Shown: positions 8,859-17,512, counted from the stretch's first letter. The stretch: 64,000 nucleotides of DNA from Oscillospiraceae bacterium (GCA_019423755.1 JAHZAU010000004.1:83121-147120), one strand, 5' to 3'. Made by a program: numbers and translations. The notes: generated from the sequence alone by a model not told the origin.

Positions 8859-9012
8859 TTACAGCACGGGGCGGCAGCGGACAAGCAGCCAGCGCACAAA
8901 GCCCACCGTCAGCAGCTCCGCCAGCGGCACCGACAGCCAAAGCCCGTCGATGGAAAGCCAAAGCGGCAGGATGAGCATGGCCGGGAGCAGCAGCAGGTCC
9001 TTTCCCGCCAGA
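8859..9012 (-). pseudogene. C-terminal remnant of a MATE-family efflux transporter
   Basis: Read on the reverse strand, about 50 codons ending in TAA at 8859-8861 give LLLLPAMLILPLWLSIDGLW, then a WLSVPLAELLT segment and a final basic tail. This is the pattern of the last two membrane helices of MATE multidrug/sodium antiporters. No start and no upstream transporter body is present, and the MATE-like reading fades above about 9012. On the forward strand, an open segment from 9042 to 9142 (an ITLVRMPVQPP-containing end of another protein) abuts it. The block therefore looks like a deletion scar joining two gene ends. The MATE assignment rests on pattern only. Confidence 0.5.
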
Positions 9013-9249
9013 TCCGCCGCCTGCAAAACCAAAAGCGCGCCATGTCCGCCAAAAGCGCCGCCCTGCGCCAGGCGCTGGCCGCGGGGGAGGAGGGCTACAT
9101 CACCCTGGTGCGGATGCCGGTGCAGCCGCCCCGCAGCCTTTGACCGCTATTTTACCGAAACCATCGGCAGGTTTTACAAAGAAAACAGGACAATGTGGGG
9201 AAAATTGGCGGGAGATGACGATTTTTCTCCCGCCCTCCGCCGCCCCGGC

Positions 9250-9278
9250 TTGCTTTTCCGGGGAAATTCCGATACAAT
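9250..9278 (+). promoter_or_regulatory. Promoter of the purine operon
   Basis: TTGCTT and TACAAT are separated by exactly 17 bases. The inferred start near 9285 leaves a leader of about 260 bases before purE. I saw no PurR-box pair and no purine or ZTP riboswitch consensus. Confidence 0.8.
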
Positions 9279-9336
9279 AGGGTTAGTATTTCTTTTCTGC
9301 GCCAGTCCCGAGGATGGAAGAAAGGAGGAGCTGCTT

Positions 9337-9462
9337 GTGTATCAGATGATTCGAATGGTTCGCCGCCGGCTGCGCCGGGATAGGTGCAAGCTGTTTGCCG
9401 AATCAAGCCGCCTCCTGCCCACAATGGGACCCGTGCAGGCAAAACAAACACAATTAGGATAG
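9337..9462 (+). CDS. Possible 41-residue leader peptide of the purine operon
   Basis: AAAGGAGGAG stands seven to eight bases before a GTG at 9337 that opens a 42-codon frame ending in TAG at 9460. The peptide is strongly basic (VRRRLRRDRCK early on) and resembles nothing I know. It lies in the purine operon leader, and its last codons overlap the 5' arm (9440-9448) of one of two competing helices, so translation could influence leader folding. It may equally be a chance frame with a good ribosome site. Confidence 0.4.
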   Translation: MYQMIRMVRRRLRRDRCKLFAESSRLLPTMGPVQAKQTQLG

Positions 9463-9524
9463 GTGTATGCTGTGACAGGGATTGTCGCGGCATTTTTTGT
9501 TTTGGGGGCAAATCCTCCAAAACA
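9440..9524 (+). promoter_or_regulatory. Competing helices in the purE leader
   Basis: Bases 9440-9448 (CAAAACAAA) are complementary to 9496-9504 (TTTGTTTTG). Bases 9498-9508 also pair with 9514-9524 as an 11-bp hairpin with a five-base loop. The two pairings share 9498-9504 and cannot coexist. The layout resembles an attenuator, although no T-run directly follows the second hairpin; the ribosome site of purE starts about six bases after it. No ligand class is assigned. Confidence 0.4.
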
Positions 9525-9545
9525 GACCAGAAGGAGGAAACGATC

Positions 9546-10046
9546 ATGGCAAAAAAAGTAGCGGTCATTATGGGAAGCGACAGCGACCTGCCGGTAGTGC
9601 AGCCGGCCATTGATACCCTGCGGGGCTTCGGTATCCCGGTAGAGGCCCACGTGATGTCCGCCCACCGTACCCCCCAGGCAGCCAGCGCCTTCGCCTCTTC
9701 GGCGGCGGAAAACGGCTTCGGCGTCATCATCGCCGCTGCCGGGAAAGCAGCCCACCTGGGCGGCGTGCTGGCAGCGCACACCACCCTGCCGGTCATCGGC
9801 ATCCCGGTGAAATCTTCCACCCTGGACGGCCTGGACGCCCTGCTGGCCACCGTACAGATGCCCTCCGGCATCCCGGTAGCCACCGTAGCCATCAACGGCG
9901 CCGAAAACGCCGCCCTGCTGGCCGTGCAGATGCTGGCCCTGTCCGACGAAGGCCTCAGCCGCCAGCTGGCCCTGCACAAAGAGCAGATGCGCCTGTCGGT
10001 GGAAGCCAAGGACCGCAAGCTGCAGGAGACCCTCTCCCAGCAGTAA
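9546..10046 (+). CDS. purE: N5-carboxyaminoimidazole ribonucleotide mutase PurE
   Basis: This class I PurE (166 residues) moves the carboxyl group of N5-CAIR to form CAIR in step 6 of purine synthesis. The start has VAVIMGSDSDLPV (the GSDSD phosphate-binding loop) and the class I SAHRTP motif. A Gly/Ala-rich AAAGKAAHLGGVLAA segment and the C-terminal helices complete the fold, and the length is typical. ATG 9546 follows AGAAGGAGG with good spacing, so the longer in-frame extension to 9384 is rejected. Class I PurE normally needs a PurK partner; none is seen in the window. It is the first structural gene of the operon, followed by purC after 96 bases. Confidence 0.97.
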   Translation: MAKKVAVIMGSDSDLPVVQPAIDTLRGFGIPVEAHVMSAHRTPQAASAFASSAAENGFGVIIAAAGKAAHLGGVLAAHTTLPVIGIPVKSSTLDGLDALLATVQMPSGIPVATVAINGAENAALLAVQMLALSDEGLSRQLALHKEQMRLSVEAKDRKLQETLSQQ

Positions 10047-10142
10047 CCGCCCCCCAAACCTAGTCAAAGTATTCCATAATATATAAAGCATAAAAAGAGA
10101 AAGAGAAAAAGAAACCGCCGCCCCCAAGGCAGGCGCAGAAGT

Positions 10143-10877
10143 ATGAAGGAGATCAAAAACAACATGGAAAAGCTCGAACAGCTCTATGAAGGCAAAGCCA
10201 AAAAGGTTTACAAAACCAGCGACCCCGAGTGCTACATCGTGGACTACAAAGACGATGCCACCGCCTTTAACGGCCTGAAAAAAGGCACCATCCAGGGCAA
10301 GGGCGTCATCAACAACAAGATGAGCAACTTCCTGATGCAGATGCTGGAAACAAAAGGCATCCCCACCCACTTCGTCCGGGAGCTTTCCGACCGGGAGACC
10401 CTGGTGAAGAAGGTGAGCATCGTGCCGCTGGAGGTCATCGTCCGTAACGTGGCCGCCGGCTCCCTCTCCAAGCGCCTGGGCCTGCCCGAAGGCACCAAAA
10501 TGGCCCGCACCGTGCTGGAATACAGCTACAAAAACGACGACCTGGGCGACCCGATGGTCAACGATTACCACATCTTCGCCATGGAGCTTTGCACCCCCGA
10601 GGAGCTGCAGACCATCTCCTCCTACGCGCTGAAGATCAACGACATCCTCACCGAATACCTGCGCGAGGTGGGCATCGAGCTCATCGACTTCAAGCTGGAA
10701 TTCGGCCGCCTGTCCGACGGCACCATCGTCCTGGCCGACGAGATCTCCCCGGACACCTGCCGCTTCTGGGATGTGAACACCCACGAGAAGCTGGACAAGG
10801 ACCGCTTCCGCCGGGATATGGGCGGCGTGGAGGACGCTTACCACGAGGTAATGAAGCGCCTGGGCCTCCAGGACTAA
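10143..10877 (+). CDS. purC: SAICAR synthetase PurC
   Basis: Phosphoribosylaminoimidazole-succinocarboxamide synthase joins aspartate to CAIR using ATP. The N-terminal LYEGKAKKVYKTSDP block, the VPLEVIVRNVAAGSLSKRLG motif and the IELIDFKLEFG and DEISPDTCRFWD motifs are all present and in order; about 240 residues is normal. Two starts are possible: ATG 10143, or ATG 10164, which gives the usual MEKLEQLYEGKAKK start but lies 13 bases from the nearest AAGGAG. It lies between purE and purF in the same orientation, with a 55-base gap to purF. Confidence 0.97.
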   Translation: MKEIKNNMEKLEQLYEGKAKKVYKTSDPECYIVDYKDDATAFNGLKKGTIQGKGVINNKMSNFLMQMLETKGIPTHFVRELSDRETLVKKVSIVPLEVIVRNVAAGSLSKRLGLPEGTKMARTVLEYSYKNDDLGDPMVNDYHIFAMELCTPEELQTISSYALKINDILTEYLREVGIELIDFKLEFGRLSDGTIVLADEISPDTCRFWDVNTHEKLDKDRFRRDMGGVEDAYHEVMKRLGLQD

Positions 10878-10932
10878 CCTCCCCCCAAAACCATCACACA
10901 CAATCCACCCAAAGGGAAAGGACGGTCCAGCT

Positions 10933-12357
10933 ATGTTTGACGAGATCCATGAAGAATGTGGCGTATTCGGTGTATACGCCAAGGAACGCAACGAGGAGGT
11001 CGCCTACGAGGCCTACATGGCCCTGTACGCCCTCCAGCACCGCGGCCAGCAGTGCTGCGGTATCGCTGTCAACGACGACGGCGTCATCAGCGTCCACAAG
11101 GACGTGGGCCTGGTGCCGGACATCTTCAATAAAGATGTGCTGGCATCTTTGGGCGGCGGCCGCATGGCCCTGGGCCAGGTGCTTTACGGCTCCGGCCCCG
11201 CCACCCGTACCAACGCCCAGCCCATGCTGGTGCGCCACATCAAAGGCACCATGGCGGTAGCCAACAACGGCTCGCTGGTCAACGCCAAGGAGCTGCGCCA
11301 GGAGCTGGAACTCAGCGGCGTCATCTTCCACACCACCTCCGACGCGGAGGTCATCTCCTACGTCATCACCCGGGAGCGCCTGGGCTGCGGCTCCATTGAG
11401 GAAGCCATCGAAAAGGCCATGCCCCGCCTGCAGGGCGCTTACTCCATGATCATCATGTCTCCCCAGAAGCTCATCGCGGTCCGCGACCCCGACGGCTTCC
11501 GCCCCCTTTGCATGGGCAAGCTGGGGGAGGACGTGGTCTTCGCCTCCGAAAGCTGCGCCCTGGACAGCATCGGCGCGCAGTTCGTCCGGGACATCAAGCC
11601 CGGCGAGATCGTCGTCGCCGGCCCCGACGGCGTGCGCAGCATCGACACCCACTGCACCAAAAAGGGCAGCATCTGCGTCTTTGAGTATGTGTACACCGCC
11701 CGCCCCGACTCGGTCATCGAGGGCGCCAGCGTCCACGAGGCCCGGCAGCGCGCCGGCGCCTTCCTGGCTTTGGAGCACCCGGTCCATGCCGACGTGGTCA
11801 TCGGCGTGCCGGATTCCGGTCTGGACGCCGCTTTGGGCTTTGCCCGCCAGTCCGGCATCCCCTACGGCATCGGCTTCATCAAAAACCGCTACGTCGGCCG
11901 TACCTTCATCCTGCCCACCCAGAAACAGCGCGAGGACGCCGTGCGCATCAAGCTCAACGTCCTCAAAGCCACCGTCAACGGCAAACGCGTGGTCCTGGTG
12001 GACGACTCCATCGTCCGCGGCACCACCAGCGCCCGCATCGTCCGTATGCTGCGGGAAGCCGGCGCCACCGAGGTCCATGTACGCATCTCCTCGCCGCCGT
12101 TTATCTACCCCTGCTACTTCGGCACCGACATCGACAGCCGCGATAAGCTCATCGCCTGCCGCATGAGCCTGGAGGAGATCCGCCAGAGCCTGGATGCCGA
12201 CAGCCTGGGCTACATGAGCCTGGACGCCATCACCAAGGTTGCCGACGTGGACGGCCGCTGCAACTTCTGCTGCGGCTGCTTCACCGGAGAATATCCCATC
12301 CCGGTGCCCGGAGAGCACCAGCCCTGCGACAAATTCTGCCAGAAGATCACAAAATAA
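10933..12357 (+). CDS. purF: Amidophosphoribosyltransferase PurF
   Basis: This first committed enzyme of purine synthesis replaces the pyrophosphate of PRPP with ammonia from glutamine. The N-terminus MFDEIHEECGVFGVY contains the short propeptide and the nucleophile Cys9 that is exposed by self-processing. The glutaminase domain follows (QHRGQQCCGIAV, VANNGSLVNA). The phosphoribosyltransferase domain carries the PRPP loop in VVLVDDSIVRGTTS. The C-terminal half has conserved cysteines (NFCCGCFTGEYP) consistent with the Fe-S-containing Bacillus-type enzyme. A 474-residue length is typical, and AAAGGA lies ahead of ATG. As in B. subtilis, feedback by purine nucleotides is expected. Confidence 0.97.
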   Translation: MFDEIHEECGVFGVYAKERNEEVAYEAYMALYALQHRGQQCCGIAVNDDGVISVHKDVGLVPDIFNKDVLASLGGGRMALGQVLYGSGPATRTNAQPMLVRHIKGTMAVANNGSLVNAKELRQELELSGVIFHTTSDAEVISYVITRERLGCGSIEEAIEKAMPRLQGAYSMIIMSPQKLIAVRDPDGFRPLCMGKLGEDVVFASESCALDSIGAQFVRDIKPGEIVVAGPDGVRSIDTHCTKKGSICVFEYVYTARPDSVIEGASVHEARQRAGAFLALEHPVHADVVIGVPDSGLDAALGFARQSGIPYGIGFIKNRYVGRTFILPTQKQREDAVRIKLNVLKATVNGKRVVLVDDSIVRGTTSARIVRMLREAGATEVHVRISSPPFIYPCYFGTDIDSRDKLIACRMSLEEIRQSLDADSLGYMSLDAITKVADVDGRCNFCCGCFTGEYPIPVPGEHQPCDKFCQKITK

Positions 12358-12409
12358 CACGCCTGCCAAAGGCCCCGGCCCCCGCGGCCGAGAAAGGAAA
12401 GGAATCACC

Positions 12410-13450
12410 ATGAGCGAAAGTTTCAGCGAAAGCTATAAAGCAGCCGGCGTCGACGTTACCGCCGGATACAAGGCCGTAGAACTGATGAAGGCCCATGTGG
12501 CCCGTACCATGCTTTCTGGAAAATCCGATATCGGAGGCTTCGGCGGCGCGTTTGAGCTGGACCTGACCGGTATCACCAAACCGGTACTGGTCTCCGGCAC
12601 CGACGGCGTGGGCACCAAGCTCAAGCTGGCCTTCATGCTGGATAAACACGACAGCGTGGGCATCGACTGCGTAGCAATGTGCGTCAACGACATCATCTGC
12701 TGCGGCGCCAAACCCCTGCTGTTCCTCGATTACATCGCCCTGGGCAAAAACATCCCCGAAAAGGTCGCCGACATCGTCAAAGGCGTGGCCGACGGCTGCG
12801 TGGAAAGCGGCTGCGCCCTGGTAGGCGGCGAGACCGCCGAGATGCCCGGCTTCTATCCCATCGACGAGTACGACCTGGCTGGTTTCTCGGTGGGCGTGGT
12901 GGACAAAGAGAAGATGATCGACCCCACCACCGTGGCCCCCGGCGACGTGATGATCGCCCTGCCGTCCTCCGGCGTCCACTCCAACGGCTTCTCCCTGGTG
13001 CGGAAGGTCTTTGACCTGGAACAGAAACCCGCCAACATCTTCCGCGAGGTGCTGGGCACCACCCTGGGCCAGCTGCTGCTGACCCCCACCCGCATCTACG
13101 TCAAACCCATGCTCCGCCTCATGGAGGAAGTCAAGGTCAAGGCCGTCAGCCACATCACCGGCGGCGGCTTCTACGAGAACATCCCGCGCGCCCTGGCCGA
13201 GGGTACCACCGCGGTCATCCGCCGCAAGGACGTCCGCGTCCTGCCGGTGTTCGAGCTGATCCAGCAGGAGGGCAACATCCCCGAGCGCGATATGTTCAAC
13301 ACCTTCAATATGGGCGTGGGCATGATCGCCATCGTAGCCAAAGAGGACGCCGACCGCGCCCTGCAGGTGCTGCATGAAGCAGGGGAGGACGCTTACCTGA
13401 TCGGCGAGATCCAGGCCGGCGAAAAAGGCGTCCGTATCCTGGAGGACTAA
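12410..13450 (+). CDS. purM: AIR synthetase PurM
   Basis: Phosphoribosylformylglycinamidine cyclo-ligase closes the imidazole ring, converting FGAM to AIR with ATP. The family's landmarks are GFGGAFELDL, SGTDGVGTKLKLAF, the CVNDIICCGAKPLLFLDYIA block, ALVGGETAEMPGFY, PSSGVHSNGFSLVRK and the HITGGGFYENIPRAL segment. The start ATG 12410 follows AAAGGAAAGG; the in-frame upstream extension overlaps purF and is rejected. At 346 residues it is normal length. A hairpin with T-run follows inside the operon, so less transcript may reach purN and beyond. Confidence 0.97.
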   Translation: MSESFSESYKAAGVDVTAGYKAVELMKAHVARTMLSGKSDIGGFGGAFELDLTGITKPVLVSGTDGVGTKLKLAFMLDKHDSVGIDCVAMCVNDIICCGAKPLLFLDYIALGKNIPEKVADIVKGVADGCVESGCALVGGETAEMPGFYPIDEYDLAGFSVGVVDKEKMIDPTTVAPGDVMIALPSSGVHSNGFSLVRKVFDLEQKPANIFREVLGTTLGQLLLTPTRIYVKPMLRLMEEVKVKAVSHITGGGFYENIPRALAEGTTAVIRRKDVRVLPVFELIQQEGNIPERDMFNTFNMGVGMIAIVAKEDADRALQVLHEAGEDAYLIGEIQAGEKGVRILED

Positions 13451-13464
13451 TCCCCGACAACCGA

Positions 13465-13497
13465 AAAAAGCGCATCTTTCCGGTGCGCTTTTTCTCT
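13465..13497 (+). terminator. Intra-operon terminator between purM and purN
   Basis: A 10-bp inverted repeat (13465-13474 with 13484-13493) around a nine-base loop merges into a T-rich run. It has the form of a Rho-independent terminator yet is followed after 20 bases by the next pur gene, suggesting partial termination. Confidence 0.75.
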
Positions 13498-13518
13498 TAA
13501 ATCACAAAAAAGGAGCGT

Positions 13519-14139
13519 ATGAGCATGGTTTCCATCGCAGTATTGGTCTCCGGCGGCGGCACCAATCTTCAGGCCCTGCTGGACCGGCAGGCCCAAGGGG
13601 AGCTGGCCCCGGGCAAGATCTCGCTGGTCATCGCCTCCCGCCCGGACGCCTACGCCCTCCAGCGGGCCGAAAAGGCCGGCGTCCCCACCGTGGTGGTCAG
13701 CCGCAAGGAGTGCCAAAGCCCCGAAGAGTTTGACCGCCGGCTGCTCGACGAGCTGCAGAGCCACGGCATCCAGCTGGTGGTGCTGGCCGGCTTCCTGAGC
13801 ATCCTCGGCCCCTCGGTCATCCAGGCGTACCCCCAGCGCATCCTCAACGTCCACCCCTCGCTGATCCCCTCCTTCTGCGGGAGCGGTTTCTACGGTCTGC
13901 GGGTGCACCAGGCGGCGCTGGACTACGGCGTTAAGGTCACCGGCGCCACGGTGCATTTTGTCAATGAGGTGCCCGACGGCGGCGCCATCCTGCTGCAGAA
14001 GGCGGTGGACATCCTGCCGGACGACACCCCCGAGACCCTGCAGCGCCGGGTCATGGAGCAGGCGGAATGGAAGCTGCTGCCCCAGGCCGTGCAGATGGTG
14101 TCCCAGCAGATCGAAGCGCAGGACGCCCCCCAAGCGTAA
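13519..14139 (+). CDS. purN: GAR transformylase PurN
   Basis: This folate-dependent glycinamide ribonucleotide formyltransferase transfers a formyl group from 10-formyl-THF to GAR. The evidence is the VLVSGGGTNLQALLD start, LVVLAGFLSILGP and the catalytic NVHPSLIPSF region containing the conserved Asn-x-His, followed by GATVHFVNEVPDGGAILLQ with the active-site Asp. A length of 206 residues is typical. Two ATGs are close together; 13525 is better spaced from AAAGGAG (nine bases) than 13519 (three bases), so the true start may be 13525. It follows the intra-operon terminator. Confidence 0.96.
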   Translation: MSMVSIAVLVSGGGTNLQALLDRQAQGELAPGKISLVIASRPDAYALQRAEKAGVPTVVVSRKECQSPEEFDRRLLDELQSHGIQLVVLAGFLSILGPSVIQAYPQRILNVHPSLIPSFCGSGFYGLRVHQAALDYGVKVTGATVHFVNEVPDGGAILLQKAVDILPDDTPETLQRRVMEQAEWKLLPQAVQMVSQQIEAQDAPQA

Positions 14140-14189
14140 CCAACCCCCATATAATATAGATAGAAAACAGAGGAAGGAAGATTCCAAGT

Positions 14190-14897
14190 ATGAAAATGGT
14201 ATCCATCGCCCAGGAGCTGAGCTCCAACACCTACCCGGGCCGCGGCATCATCCTGGGCCGCACCCCCGACGGCAAAAAAGCCGCCATCGCTTACTTCATC
14301 ATGGGCCGCAGCGTCAACAGCCGCAACCGCGTCTTTGTCACCGACGGCGACGGCATCCGTACCCAGGCCCATGACCCGGCTCTGCTTTCCGACCCGTCCC
14401 TGGTTATCTACGCTCCGGTGCGGGTACTGGGCAGCAGCACCATCGTCACCAACGGCGACCAGACCGACACCATCTACGACATGATGTCCCAGGGCCGCAC
14501 CTTCGAGGACGCCCTGCGCACCCGCTCCTTCGAGCCCGATGCCCCCAACTACACCCCCCGCATCTCCGGTCTGGTGGCCAAGGACGGTTCCTACCGCCTT
14601 TCCATCCTGAAAAGCAACAACGGCAACGGCGCCAGCGCCCAGCGCTTCTTCTATGAGTACAGCCAGCCGGTCGCCGGCGAAGGCCACTTCATCCACACCT
14701 ACCGCTGCGACGGCGACCCCATCCCTTCCTACGAAGGGGAGCCCACCCTGGTCCAGATCCCGGACCTGGATCTGGACGCCTTCACCCAGCTGGTTTGGGA
14801 AAACCTCAACCCCGACAACAAGGTCTCCCTCTTTACCCGCTACATCGACCTGGAAACCGGCGCCGCCGAGTCCCGCATCGTCAACAAAAACTGCTAA
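14190..14897 (+). CDS. PurO-like IMP cyclohydrolase
   Basis: The 235-residue protein belongs to the archaeal-type IMP cyclohydrolase family (PF07826), which closes FAICAR to IMP. Recognisable parts are the NTYPGRGIILGRTPDGKKA start, YFIMGRSVNSRNRVF and the later TPRISGLVAKDG region. In most bacteria this step belongs to the N-terminal domain of bifunctional PurH; here that domain is missing from the next gene, so this protein very likely supplies it. It lies between purN and the transformylase gene with gaps of 50 and 36 bases and its own AGGAAGG site. Bacterial PurO-like proteins are known in clostridia but are less well tested than archaeal PurO. Confidence 0.85.
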   Translation: MKMVSIAQELSSNTYPGRGIILGRTPDGKKAAIAYFIMGRSVNSRNRVFVTDGDGIRTQAHDPALLSDPSLVIYAPVRVLGSSTIVTNGDQTDTIYDMMSQGRTFEDALRTRSFEPDAPNYTPRISGLVAKDGSYRLSILKSNNGNGASAQRFFYEYSQPVAGEGHFIHTYRCDGDPIPSYEGEPTLVQIPDLDLDAFTQLVWENLNPDNKVSLFTRYIDLETGAAESRIVNKNC

Positions 14898-14933
14898 TCT
14901 CCCGCTGTTTTTAAGAAAGGATGGACTTTTGCT

Positions 14934-16112
14934 ATGGCTAACCAACTGGAACTGAAATATGGCTGCAACCCCAACCAGAAACCTTCCTGCATCCGCATGA
15001 CCGAAGGCGAGCTGCCCATCGAGGTGCTCAACGGCCGCCCCGGCTACATCAACTTCATGGACGCCTTCAACAGCTGGCAGCTGGTGCGGGAGCTCAAAAA
15101 AGCTACCGGCCTGGCCGCTGCTGCTTCCTTTAAACACGTCAGCCCCGCCGGCGCCGCTGTGGGCCTGCCGCTGAGCGAGGTGGAGCGCCGCATCTACTTT
15201 GTGGACGATCTGGAGTGCACCTCTCCCATCGCCTGCGCCTACGCCCGTGCCCGCGGCGCCGACCGGATGTCCTCCTACGGCGACTTTGTAGCCCTGTCCG
15301 ACGTCTGCGACGTACAGACCGCCAACATCCTCAAACGCGAGGTCTCCGACGGCGTTATCGCCCCCGGCTACACCGACGAAGCCCTGGAGATCCTCAAATC
15401 CAAGCGCAAAGGCAGCTACAACATCATCCGCATCGACCCTGACTATGAGCCCGCCCCCATCGAGACCCGCACCATCTTCGGCGTCACCTTCCAGCAGGGC
15501 AGAAACGACGTGGTCATCGACGAAAGCCTCGTTTCCAACATCGTCAGCGAAAACAAAGACCTGCCCGAGGACGCCAAACGCGACCTGATCCTGGCGCTCA
15601 TCACCCTCAAATACACCCAGTCCAACTCGGTCTGCTACGCCAAAGGCGGCCAGGCCATCGGCATCGGCGCAGGCCAGCAGTCCCGTATCCACTGCACCCG
15701 CCTGGCCGGCAACAAGGCCGACATCTGGTACCTGCGCCAGCACGAAAAGGTGCTGAACCTCCCCTTCAAGCCCGACATCCGCCGTCCCGACCGCGACAAC
15801 ACCATCGACGTCTACATCTCCGACGATTACATGGACGTCCTGGCCGACGGCGTTTGGGAGAACTTCTTCACCACCCGTCCCGAGCCGCTGACCCGCGAGG
15901 AGAAACGCGCCTGGCTGGATACCCTCACCGGCGTGTCCCTGGGCTCCGACGCCTTCTTCCCCTTCGGCGACAACATCGAGCGCGCCCACCGCAGCGGCGT
16001 CCAGTACATCGCTGAGCCCGGCGGCTCCATCCGTGACGACAACGTCATCGAGACCTGCAACAAGTACAACATGGTGCTGGCCTTCAACGGCGTGCGCCTC
16101 TTCCATCATTAA
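14934..16112 (+). CDS. purH: AICAR transformylase (monofunctional PurH type)
   Basis: This 392-residue protein covers only the transformylase part of PurH. It formylates AICAR to FAICAR with 10-formyl-THF. It begins with LELKYGCNPNQKPS, the usual start of the AICARFT domain, and contains ASFKHVSPAGAAVG (with the catalytic Lys-His pair), the YTQSNSVCYAKGGQAIGIGAGQQSR-type region and the final SGVQYIAEPGGSIRD motif. The N-terminal MGS-like IMP cyclohydrolase domain (about 190 residues) of ordinary PurH is absent. Pairing with the upstream PurO-like gene gives a split version of the last two steps. An AGAAAGG site precedes ATG. Confidence 0.94.
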   Translation: MANQLELKYGCNPNQKPSCIRMTEGELPIEVLNGRPGYINFMDAFNSWQLVRELKKATGLAAAASFKHVSPAGAAVGLPLSEVERRIYFVDDLECTSPIACAYARARGADRMSSYGDFVALSDVCDVQTANILKREVSDGVIAPGYTDEALEILKSKRKGSYNIIRIDPDYEPAPIETRTIFGVTFQQGRNDVVIDESLVSNIVSENKDLPEDAKRDLILALITLKYTQSNSVCYAKGGQAIGIGAGQQSRIHCTRLAGNKADIWYLRQHEKVLNLPFKPDIRRPDRDNTIDVYISDDYMDVLADGVWENFFTTRPEPLTREEKRAWLDTLTGVSLGSDAFFPFGDNIERAHRSGVQYIAEPGGSIRDDNVIETCNKYNMVLAFNGVRLFHH

Positions 16113-16148
16113 TCTCCCCCGCGGACACGAAAGGAAGGTTGAGCGATT

Positions 16149-17423
16149 ATGAAGATCCTCGTCGTGGGCTCCGGCGGCAGGGAACACGCCCTGATCCGCA
16201 AGTTCAAACAAAGCCCCCGCACCCAGGAGCTCTACTGCTGCCCCGGTAACGGCGGCATCGCAGCGGACGCCACCTGTGTGGACATCTCCGCTATGGACAT
16301 CCCCGGCGTCACCGCCTTCTGCCTGGAAAAAGGCATCGACCTGGCGGTGGTGGCCCCCGACGACCCGCTGGCCGCCGGCATGGTGGACGCCCTCAACGAA
16401 AAAGGCATCATGACCTTCGGCCCCACCCAGGCCGCCGCCCAGATCGAGGCCAGCAAGGTCTTTTCCAAAAACCTGATGAAGGAATTCGGCATCCCCACCG
16501 CCGCCTGCGAGGTCTTTGACGACCCGGCCAAGGCCGAAGCCTACATCCGCGAGAAAAACCAGTTCCCCACCGTCATCAAGGCCGACGGCCTGGCGCTGGG
16601 CAAGGGCGTCATCATCGCCCAGGACCTGGAAGAAGCCCGGGCCGGCCTGCATGAGATCATGGAGGACAAGGTCTTCGGCGCCAGCGGCAACCGCGTGGTG
16701 GTGGAAGAATTCCTCACCGGTCCCGAGGTGTCGGTGCTGGCCTTTGTGGACGGCAAGACGGTGGTGCCCATGGTCTCCTCCATGGACCACAAGCGCGCCC
16801 TGGACGGTGACAAAGGGCTCAACACCGGCGGTATGGGCACCATCGCCCCCAACCCCTTCTACACCGAGGAAATCGCCCGCCAGTGCATGGACACCATCTT
16901 CCGCCCCACCGTGGACGCTATGGCCAAGCTGGGCCGCCCCTTTAAGGGCTGCCTGTATTTCGGCCTGATGCTCACCCCCAAGGGCCCGCAGGTCATCGAG
17001 TACAACAGCCGTTTCGGCGACCCGGAGACCCAGGTGGTGCTGGAACTGCTGGAAAGCGACCTGGTGGACATTATGGAAGCGGTCTACCGCGGCACCCTCA
17101 CCCCCGAGATGGTGCGCTTTGCCCCGGGAGCTGCCGCCTGCGTCATCCTGGCCAGCGGCGGTTACCCCAAGAGCTACCGCAAGGGCCTGCCCATCTCCGG
17201 TCTGGACGCAAACGGTCAGGCCGAAGGGGTCAGCGTTTACCACTCCGGCACCAAGCTGTCCGACGGGCAGTACCTGTCCAACGGCGGCCGCGTGCTGGGC
17301 GTCACTGCCCGGGCCGAGGACCTGCCCTCCGCACTGAAAAAAGCCTACGCCGCCGTGGACGGCATCTCCTTCGAGGGATGCTTCTGCCGCCGCGACATCG
17401 GCCACCGCGCTTTGGAGAAGTAA
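16149..17423 (+). CDS. purD: Phosphoribosylamine-glycine ligase PurD
   Basis: GAR synthetase joins glycine to phosphoribosylamine with ATP (step 2). The ATP-grasp protein starts MKILVVGSGGREHALIRKF and contains TVIKADGLALGKGVIIA, GPEVSVLAFVDGKTV, the NTGGMGTIAPNPF motif and the EYNSRFGDPETQ metal-binding motif. The length of 424 residues is normal. It is the last gene of the operon, 36 bases after the transformylase gene, and is followed by a strong terminator. The operon lacks purB, purK, purL, purQ and purS; these would be elsewhere. Confidence 0.97.
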   Translation: MKILVVGSGGREHALIRKFKQSPRTQELYCCPGNGGIAADATCVDISAMDIPGVTAFCLEKGIDLAVVAPDDPLAAGMVDALNEKGIMTFGPTQAAAQIEASKVFSKNLMKEFGIPTAACEVFDDPAKAEAYIREKNQFPTVIKADGLALGKGVIIAQDLEEARAGLHEIMEDKVFGASGNRVVVEEFLTGPEVSVLAFVDGKTVVPMVSSMDHKRALDGDKGLNTGGMGTIAPNPFYTEEIARQCMDTIFRPTVDAMAKLGRPFKGCLYFGLMLTPKGPQVIEYNSRFGDPETQVVLELLESDLVDIMEAVYRGTLTPEMVRFAPGAAACVILASGGYPKSYRKGLPISGLDANGQAEGVSVYHSGTKLSDGQYLSNGGRVLGVTARAEDLPSALKKAYAAVDGISFEGCFCRRDIGHRALEK

Positions 17424-17446
17424 GCCCCATCCCAAAACAAAAAGCC

Positions 17447-17480
17447 AAAAGCCGTCCCTTCGGGGGCGGCTTTTTCGCGT
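17447..17480 (+). terminator. Terminator of the purine operon
   Basis: An 11-bp stem closed by a TTCG tetraloop is followed by TTTTT, about 24 bases after the purD stop. Confidence 0.88.
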
Positions 17481-17512
17481 CTTGGGGCAGGGGAGAGGAG
17501 CCGAAAAGACGC

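Noticed and set aside
9285..9545. Purine, ZTP or T-box riboswitch before purE
   Set aside because: The conserved cores of these classes were looked for and not found; only generic helices remain.
13923..17435. A very long reverse-strand open frame (about 1,170 codons) opposite the purine genes
   Set aside because: It is the mirror of GC-rich third positions in purN to purD; the composition is Val/Gly/Ala/His-rich with no motifs, and all forward genes there are clear.
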